Source: CALJTV01 sp034435835
Lineage (GTDB): Bacteria; Chloroflexota; Dehalococcoidia; GIF9; UBA5629
Assembly (NCBI GenBank): GCA_034435835.1
Contig: DAOTWF010000015.1
Location: 1 to 28,357, forward strand
Length of the DNA stretch: 28,357 nucleotides
Direction: 5' to 3'
Part shown: piece after piece, positions 23,650 through 28,357 of the stretch
How positions within the stretch are numbered: the first letter of the stretch is position 1
How the letters are laid out: each line of letters starts with the position of its first letter
Notes under the pieces: generated by a model
Told to the model about the DNA's origin: nothing
Seen by the model: only the letters and a program-made list of their open reading frames with translations
Database searches by the model: none
Position numbers and translations under genes: made by a program

Positions 23650-24207
23650 CTAATAGTCTATCCCCTCCCGTGAGGCGATGCCCTTATCGTAGTGGTGCTT
23701 CACATTAACCATCTCGGTGACCAGGTCGGCAAGCTCCACCAGCTCCTTCGGTGCGTAGCGACCGGTGAGGATGAGCTCCACGTTTTCCGGTCTTTCCCTG
23801 ATAAGTTTGACCACCTCGGCGGTATCCACCAGCCCCCAGCCGGCGGCGACGTTCACCTCGTCGAGGATGACCACATCGTACTTACCGCTGAGCATCGCCT
23901 CCCTGGCGGCGGCGAGGGCTTTTCTCGCCTCCTCCTTATCCTCGGGCTTAACGTCGTTCGGGTTCACGAAGTGCAAGCCGCCGAAGCGCTGGTAGCTAGC
24001 GTTGGACAGGTGTGCCAGAGCCTTCTGTTCGCTGTAGGGAAAGCCGCCCTTCATAAAGTAGACGATATGCACCCTTCTGCCGCAGCCTAGGGCGCGCAGG
24101 GCGATGCCCAGAGCGGCGGAAGTCTTACCCCTGCCATCGCCGGTGAAAAGCTCCACCAGACCTTTCAATGGGGCTTTTGGAGTGGGATGCGCCTGCTCGG
24201 TCACCAC
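23650..24207 (-). CDS. cobO: Cob(I)alamin adenosyltransferase, CobO/BtuR type
   Basis: A 185-aa corrinoid adenosyltransferase of the P-loop CobA/CobO/BtuR family; it transfers adenosyl from ATP to cob(I)alamin or cobyrinate diamide. Walker A is GDGRGKTS (23-30); VVILDEVNVA is the Walker B region; LTGRYAPKEL and the C-terminal HHYDKGIASREGIDY are family features. The product, adenosylcobalamin, is the cofactor of the mutase encoded 2 bp downstream. The start is a GTG at 24207 or 24204 with no clear ribosome binding site. It follows the QueG-like gene by 30 bp. Confidence 0.94.
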   Translation of the reverse strand: MVTEQAHPTPKAPLKGLVELFTGDGRGKTSAALGIALRALGCGRRVHIVYFMKGGFPYSEQKALAHLSNASYQRFGGLHFVNPNDVKPEDKEEARKALAAAREAMLSGKYDVVILDEVNVAAGWGLVDTAEVVKLIRERPENVELILTGRYAPKELVELADLVTEMVNVKHHYDKGIASREGIDY

Positions 24208-24237
24208 CGCCAGTTTAACAAAAGCCGGAATTCACTG

Positions 24238-25128
24238 TCAATTTGCCGCTGGTATCCCGGCTTCGCAGGGAACTTTAGTCTGGCACAGTCCGCAGGCCGG
24301 GTACTGACCGATATACTCCTTTTCCCGCTCTGACTCCTTAAGCAACTCCCTCTGCTTGACGAACAGGAAGTCGCGGCACTTCTTCTTATCATGTCCCTGC
24401 TCGCTGATGGCACCGGCGGGGCAGCGCTGAATACAGCGTCGGCAGGAGCCGGTGCGATAGAAAAGGCAGTTGGCGCGGTGGTCGCTGTAGACCCTGGGGG
24501 TGGGTGGCAGCAAGGCATCGGTCACCACGCTGCCGCAGCGCACCGCAATCCCTCTGGTGGTAATCAAGCCGGCGCTGAGGCTGAAGGTTCCCAGCCCGGC
24601 GGCGTAGGCGATATGCCTCTGTGACCAGTTTGAAGACGGGCTTCCGAGAAGGTCGTTCACGCTGAAAAACTCAGCCAGCTCCGGGGCTACTGCCCGGTAC
24701 CCCAGACCTTCGAGTAGGGACACCACATGGCGGGACAGCTCATTGATGAACTCCTGCCCGCGGAAGCGGGCGTGGTTCCACATGGGCGAGGCGATGACAG
24801 TCTCGCGGCGGTTACTCAGTCGGATTTTATATGAGGCTGGTAGGACAAACGATATTACGCTCACACTTACCGGATGTTCTTCCCTGCCTGTTTTAAGCTT
24901 GATGTACCTTTCCAGCGCCTCCCGTGGCATCAGGTGAAAGTCACCTATTATCGTCTTATAGTCCCTGAAAATGGGGTCATCGCCGTCGGCGAAACCCACC
25001 AGCGGCTCGCCCCAGATGCGCTCGCCCCCGAAGGCATCAAGCCTGTTGCCGGGACCTCTGGAGACGTATTTTCTTATCATCTTCTCCAGAAAGGCGGCAA
25101 TGTCCCTGTCAGACCGTGCTCTTGCCAA
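24238..25128 (-). CDS. QueG-like double [4Fe-4S] protein
   Basis: A 296-aa iron-sulfur protein related to epoxyqueuosine reductase and the C-terminal halves of corrinoid reductases. The C-terminal region has two clusters: CRRCIQRCP near residue 228 and CGLCQTKVPCE near 275-286. Upstream, SQRHIAYAAGLGTFSLSAGLIT resembles the family's conserved GxGxxGxxxxLIT segment. True QueG uses cobalamin; a corrinoid role would fit the next two genes, but a tRNA-modifying role cannot be claimed. The TTG start at 25128 lies only about 6 nt after a predicted transcript start; an ATG at 25080 is an alternative. First gene of the minus-strand cluster. Confidence 0.75.
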   Translation of the reverse strand: MARARSDRDIAAFLEKMIRKYVSRGPGNRLDAFGGERIWGEPLVGFADGDDPIFRDYKTIIGDFHLMPREALERYIKLKTGREEHPVSVSVISFVLPASYKIRLSNRRETVIASPMWNHARFRGQEFINELSRHVVSLLEGLGYRAVAPELAEFFSVNDLLGSPSSNWSQRHIAYAAGLGTFSLSAGLITTRGIAVRCGSVVTDALLPPTPRVYSDHRANCLFYRTGSCRRCIQRCPAGAISEQGHDKKKCRDFLFVKQRELLKESEREKEYIGQYPACGLCQTKVPCEAGIPAAN

Positions 25129-25140
25129 AATAGTGTCTCA

Positions 25141-25170
25141 AGCCTACTACAGAGCGTGTGACCATGTCAA
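25141..25170 (-). promoter_or_regulatory. Candidate promoter for the minus-strand cluster
   Basis: Minus strand consensus TTGACA (25170-25165), 18 bp, weak TAGGCT (25146-25141). Start near 25134, very close to the proposed TTG start at 25128. Confidence 0.35.
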
Positions 25171-25192
25171 TCCGCCCTTTCCTTGAGTTCTT

Positions 25193-25255
25193 TCACCCTC
25201 CCCCTCGAAGTTTTCCATCCCTCTCCCTTGAGGGAGAGGGTAAGGGTGAGGGTGA
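25193..25255. repeat. REP/MITE-like palindromic hairpin
   Basis: A 10-bp perfect stem (25219-25228 with 25231-25240) of CT-rich and AG-rich arms around a 2-nt loop sits inside an outer 8-bp inverted pair (TCACCCTC at 25193-25200, GAGGGTGA at 25248-25255). Such CCCTCTCCC/GGGAGAGGG palindromes are common dispersed intergenic repeats. It lies between the divergent QueG-like gene and dnaN. Confidence 0.6.
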
Positions 25256-25263
25256 TTTACCCA

Positions 25264-25292
25264 TTGACTTCCCACCACTGGCGGAGTATACT
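25264..25292 (+). promoter_or_regulatory. dnaN promoter
   Basis: TTGACT (25264-25269), 17 bp, TATACT (25287-25292): near-consensus with ideal spacing. Start near 25299, leader of about 24 nt containing GGGGGTG before the ATG at 25323. Confidence 0.7.
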
Positions 25293-25322
25293 CATGTCAC
25301 CACAAGATGATGGGGGTGTGCC

Positions 25323-26450
25323 ATGAAAATTTCCTGCCTTCAGAGTAATCTCAGCAAAGGCTTAAGCATTGTGGGGCGTGCTGTTGCCACCAGGTCCACC
25401 TTACCCATAACGCAGAATGTCCTCATCCAGACAGATGGTCAGCGCCTCAAACTGTCGGCGACCAATTTAGAGATAGCCATCACCTGCTGGGTGGGGGCTC
25501 GGATTGAAGAGCAGGGTGCCATCACCATACCGGCGCGCCTGCTCACCGAATTTGTCAACTCGCTCCCCAATGAGCGGGTAGACATGGCTCTAAGCCACCG
25601 CACCCTCCATCTCAAATGCCTCCGCTCTGAAGCCAGGATAAATGGGCTTGATGCCCAGGACTTCCCCCCCATCCCGATGGTCACCGATGGCATTGCTACC
25701 AAGATCGATGCCGCACTGCTCAAAGAGGGCATAGAGCAGGTCACCTTTGCTGCTGCTACCGAAGAGACGCGCCCGGTGCTCACTGGCGTGCATCTGGACC
25801 TCAATGATGACCGGCTCACCATGGCGGCGGCTGACGGCTTCAGGCTGGGCGTACATTACACCTCCTTGAGCCAGCCGGTCGAAGAAAAGGGCGCGGTGAT
25901 AGTGCCGGCGCGTGCCTTAAACGAGCTCAACCGCTTCCTCGGTGATGAAGAGCAGCAGGTTGAGGTGATGGTCAACCAGCAAAAGACGCAGATAATGTTC
26001 AAACTCAAAGACATCCACATGGTCTCGCAGCTGATACAGGGCAACTTCCCCAACTACTCCCAGCTCATCCCCCAGAGCTATGTCAGCAGGGCGGTGGTTG
26101 ACCGTGCCGAATTTGCCCAGTCGATAAAACGTGCCTCCATCTTTGCCCGCGATGGCAGCGGAATAATCCGCCTGGAGATATCCGCCGGTGCCGAAGCCCA
26201 GCCGGGCAAAATGAAGATATCCTCACGTGCCGAAGAGGTGGGCGACAACGTCAACGAGATAGATGCCCGTGTTGACGGCGAGCCCACGAGGATAGCCTTC
26301 AATGCCCGCTACCTCTCCGATGTCCTCGGTGTCATTGAAGAAAAGCAGGTGGCGCTGGAGACCACCACCTCCTCCAGCCCTGGCGTCATCCGCCCCGTGG
26401 GTAGCGACAAATACGTGCATGTCATTATGCCTATGTTTGTGCAGTGGTGA
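25323..26450 (+). CDS. dnaN: DNA polymerase III sliding clamp (beta subunit)
   Basis: DnaN, 375 aa, the ring-shaped clamp that tethers the replicative polymerase to DNA. The three-domain clamp fold is supported by LPITQNVLIQTDG and LTEFVNSLP in domain 1, TRPVLTGVHLDL and MAAADGFRLGVH in domain 2, and the C-terminal VHVIMPMFVQW. Length is normal. There is no dnaA or recF next to it, so it is not in the usual origin cluster, at least on this side. Own promoter upstream; the Orc1/Cdc6 relic follows within 10 bp. Confidence 0.97.
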   Translation: MKISCLQSNLSKGLSIVGRAVATRSTLPITQNVLIQTDGQRLKLSATNLEIAITCWVGARIEEQGAITIPARLLTEFVNSLPNERVDMALSHRTLHLKCLRSEARINGLDAQDFPPIPMVTDGIATKIDAALLKEGIEQVTFAAATEETRPVLTGVHLDLNDDRLTMAAADGFRLGVHYTSLSQPVEEKGAVIVPARALNELNRFLGDEEQQVEVMVNQQKTQIMFKLKDIHMVSQLIQGNFPNYSQLIPQSYVSRAVVDRAEFAQSIKRASIFARDGSGIIRLEISAGAEAQPGKMKISSRAEEVGDNVNEIDARVDGEPTRIAFNARYLSDVLGVIEEKQVALETTTSSSPGVIRPVGSDKYVHVIMPMFVQW

Positions 26451-26456
26451 CATAGC

Positions 26457-27221
26457 TTGGAAGAGTACCCCGGAGCTCAACCTTGTCTCGATAGACAAAC
26501 ACCTAACAACAGCCTTAAAAAGAGAACGCCTATTAACGCTTGGCTATATGGGAAACCAGGAATTGGTAAGACTGTCGTAGTTAAATGGGTCTTAGAACAA
26601 CTATTGGAGCAGATTGCTACTCAGGGAATTTATGTTAACTGCTGGCAACATCGCACGCTTTTCTCCATCGCAGACAAGCTAATAGCAGATTTAAAGACAT
26701 TCTTCGCGGAAAGACAGGATGTGAATCAAAGCTTGAGAGATTGGAGAAAACTTTAGGTAACAAGCCCTTCGTAATTGTCGTGGATGAGATAGATAAACCA
26801 GAAACAAAAGAGAGGAATTCCATCCTTTATGAGCTTTCGGGTATAGGCAGGGTGGGGTTGATCTCTATTTGTAATTCAAGATACTTTCTTTTAAGCTCTG
26901 ACGAGCGAGTTCAATCAAGGTTATATCTCCAAAACAAATAGCCTTTGAGCCCTACACCGCAAATGAACTTTTTACGATTCTAAAGCAAAGAGCTGAGGTA
27001 GCTTTACTCGATAACTCTTGGAATGCCAATACTCTCCGAAATATTTCCGACCTAGCTGAAGGGGATGCAAAATAGCTATACAAACCTTGAGGAAAGCTGC
27101 TGAAATAGCTGAATCAAAAAATGCTAAAAAGATTTTGCGAGAGTATATCGATAAAGCCTGGGACTCAATAAAGGAGCTAAAGAAGAAGTATTTGCTAGAG
27201 GGTTTAACCTGGCATCATCGA
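26457..27221 (+). pseudogene. Orc1/Cdc6-type AAA+ ATPase, frameshifted and truncated
   Basis: Four reading frames in succession spell out one Orc1/Cdc6-family AAA+ protein. About 26457-26720 gives Walker A (WLYGKPGIGKTVV) and YVNCWQHRT. About 26720-26925 gives ERLEKTLG, Walker B (VIVVDEIDK), ILYELSGIG, a sensor-1-like ISICNSRYF and the box VII arginine region DERVQSRL. 26926-27072 gives ISPKQIAFEPYTANELFTILKQRAE, and 27072-27221 gives TLRKAAEIAES and LKKKYLLEGLTWHHR. Stops separate them, so at least three frameshifts are needed; another may lie near 26520. The order and motifs match archaeal replication initiators (ATPase plus lid), and the C-terminal winged helix is missing because an IS3 element starts at 27222. 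Codon use is A/T-richer than the neighbours. No function remains; origin by transfer is inferred. Confidence 0.82.
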
Positions 27222-27248
27222 TATACTGCTCCCCATTAAGACAGGCGG
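27222..27248 (+). repeat. Left terminal inverted repeat of the IS3 element
   Basis: Matches the reverse complement of the right end with about eight mismatches over 25 bp; starts TATACTGC, directly after the codon for the last Orc1/Cdc6 residue. Confidence 0.75.
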
Positions 27249-27293
27249 CTAGTTAAGAGAGTAAAATGGCTGTAAATAAGGAGAAGGACAGCC

Positions 27294-27560
27294 ATGGAAA
27301 GAAGAAAATGGTACCCCAAAACCAAGGCCATGATAATACTTGAAGGCCTAAAGGGAAAGCCAGTGGGCGAAATCTGCATTGAGCACCAGATCAGCCAGAC
27401 GCAGTACTACCGGTGGCGCGACCACTTTCTGTCCAATATGAACCAGGTGTTTAACAGCGATGAGGGCCGTAGGGAAAAGGCACTGACCATGGAGAATGCC
27501 AGGTTGAAGAAGATCATCGGGGACCTCACCATAGAATTAAAAAAACAGAAGAGTGGTTAA
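27294..27560 (+). CDS. IS3-family transposase OrfA
   Basis: OrfA, 88 aa, the DNA-binding subunit that recognises the element's ends. A helix-turn-helix lies at about residues 20-45 (GEICIEHQISQTQYYRWRDHF), and a coiled-coil/leucine-zipper region follows (about 62-85, ENARLKKIIGDLTIELKKQ). GGAG precedes the ATG at 27294. A run of seven A (27539-27545) near the end looks like an IS3 slippery site, but orfB is in the +1 frame relative to orfA. Confidence 0.9.
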   Translation: MERRKWYPKTKAMIILEGLKGKPVGEICIEHQISQTQYYRWRDHFLSNMNQVFNSDEGRREKALTMENARLKKIIGDLTIELKKQKSG

Positions 27561-27561
27561 G

Positions 27562-28338
27562 ATGAAGCGCAGGGAATCAGAATTGGTAATGGAACGCAAC
27601 TCCCACATAGTAGAGCACATCAAAGAGATTAAGGTAGAGCATCCCTTCTGGGGCTATCGGCGTATCTGGGCACACTTAAGATATGTAGACGAGATTGAGA
27701 TTAACAAGAAACGTGTGCTGAGGCTGCTGCGGAAGCATGAGCTACTCGTGAGGCCGGATACCAAACTTAAGGCTACCAGGACACCTATAAGGAGTAAGCC
27801 AAAACCTGATCGTCCCAATCAGTGGTGGGGCATCGACATGGCCAAGGTGATGGTGAATGGTTTTGGCTGGATGTACATTGTGGTAGTACTGGACTGGTAT
27901 ACCAAGAAGATCGTGGGTTATTATGCCGGCATGCAGTGCCGGAGCGGGCACTGGCTGGAGGCTCTGGATATAGCTGTGAACAGTCAATTTCCGGATGGTG
28001 TGCGTGAAAAACAGCTGCATCTCATGTCTGATAACGGCAGCCAGCCGACATCTATGGGATTCATGAAAGCATGTCATGACATGGATATAAACCAGGCTTT
28101 CACCAGTTACAATAACCCCAAAGGCAATGCAGATACCGAGAGAGTATTCAGGACGATAAAGGAGGAACTGCTCTGGCTACGGGAATGGAACAGTCCTTTC
28201 GAGTTAGCCGATGCCTTAGGAAAGTGGATCAATTACTACAATAACTACTATCTACATTCAACACTAGGGTATAAGACACCAAATAAATATGAGGAGGAAT
28301 ATAAAAACAGCCAGGATACTCTCTTAGTACCGGCTTGA
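27562..28338 (+). CDS. IS3-family transposase OrfB (DDE integrase)
   Basis: OrfB, 258 aa from the ATG at 27562, the catalytic subunit. An HTH_21-type segment (WGYRRIWAHLRY) precedes an rve integrase core with the complete triad: Asp in WWGIDMAK, Asp in LMSDNGSQ and Glu in NADTERVF, with exactly 35 residues between the last two (DD35E). The C-terminal YLHSTLGYKTPNKY matches the family end. The frame appears intact, so the element may be active. The ATG is one base after the orfA stop (TAAGATG), which favours reinitiation; a GTG at 27553 is an alternative start. Confidence 0.93.
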   Translation: MKRRESELVMERNSHIVEHIKEIKVEHPFWGYRRIWAHLRYVDEIEINKKRVLRLLRKHELLVRPDTKLKATRTPIRSKPKPDRPNQWWGIDMAKVMVNGFGWMYIVVVLDWYTKKIVGYYAGMQCRSGHWLEALDIAVNSQFPDGVREKQLHLMSDNGSQPTSMGFMKACHDMDINQAFTSYNNPKGNADTERVFRTIKEELLWLREWNSPFELADALGKWINYYNNYYLHSTLGYKTPNKYEEEYKNSQDTLLVPA

Positions 28339-28357
28339 TTTCAGGGGGTGCAGTACA
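28331..28357 (-). repeat. Right terminal inverted repeat of the IS3 element
   Basis: The last 27 bases of the window; read on the minus strand they start TGTACTGC and pair imperfectly with the left end. Confidence 0.75.

Larger units (their letters stand above)
27222..28357 (+). mobile_element. IS3-family insertion sequence
   Basis: A 1136-bp element with imperfect terminal inverted repeats: the left end starts TATACTGCTCCCC and the right end, read inward, TGTACTGCACCCCC, with similarity over about 25 bp. It carries orfA and orfB in IS3 order. The left end falls within the Orc1/Cdc6 relic; the right end is the last base of the window, so the target duplication cannot be checked. Confidence 0.85.

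Noticed and set aside
1..28357. CRISPR arrays, tRNA or rRNA genes
   Set aside because: No regularly spaced direct repeats, tRNA cloverleaf signatures or rRNA segments were recognised by eye; a dedicated search was not possible.

Overview
The window looks like a bacterial chromosome segment from an anaerobic member of the Chloroflexota, most likely Dehalococcoidia or a relative. The bacterial core genes (dnaN, L21, L27, L31, hisA, hisI) are clear. They sit among acyl-CoA dehydrogenases, a tungsten/molybdenum aldehyde ferredoxin oxidoreductase, B12-dependent enzymes and an archaeal-type fructose-1,6-bisphosphate aldolase/phosphatase. The class-level placement is inferred from gene content only; no rRNA, tRNA or CRISPR array was seen.

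Layout. 1-350: decayed IS3-family transposase remnant (minus). 596-3949: plus-strand cluster of acyl-CoA dehydrogenase, phosphotriesterase-family hydrolase, and a split DUF1214/DUF1254 pair of membrane-anchored proteins. 3984-5123: second acyl-CoA dehydrogenase (minus), divergent from hisA-hisI (5220-6286). 6296-8191: DUF1385 membrane protein, then the rplU-rpmA-rpmE ribosomal operon, read leftward from a near-leaderless promoter. 8400-9830: CoA-binding/ligase subunit of an NDP-forming acyl-CoA synthetase. 9892-13041: large secreted Asp-box propeller protein. 13312-15117: alpha/beta hydrolase fused to a polytopic membrane domain, preceded by a strong promoter and a possible 45-codon small ORF. 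A strong hairpin terminator follows at 15141-15173. 15201-17036: AOR family enzyme; 17139-18656: B12-binding radical SAM protein (both minus).

18756-25128 is a compact minus-strand cluster read as QueG-like Fe-S protein, CobO-type adenosyltransferase, acyl-CoA mutase large subunit, FBP aldolase/phosphatase, RdgB, MoaA, MoaC. The adenosyltransferase makes adenosylcobalamin, the cofactor of the mutase next to it. MoaA and MoaC start the pterin cofactor needed by the AOR enzyme 1.7 kb further on. The mutase carries the Phe/Gln active-site pair of isobutyryl-CoA mutase instead of the Tyr/Arg pair of methylmalonyl-CoA mutase.

25323-26450 is dnaN. Directly behind it (26457-27221) lies a frameshifted, truncated gene for an Orc1/Cdc6-type AAA+ ATPase, an archaeal/eukaryotic replication-initiator family that is out of place in a bacterium. 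It is cut by an intact-looking 1.1-kb IS3-family element (27222-28357) whose right end coincides with the end of the window. The Orc1/Cdc6 relic and the Phe/Gln mutase are the two most notable finds.
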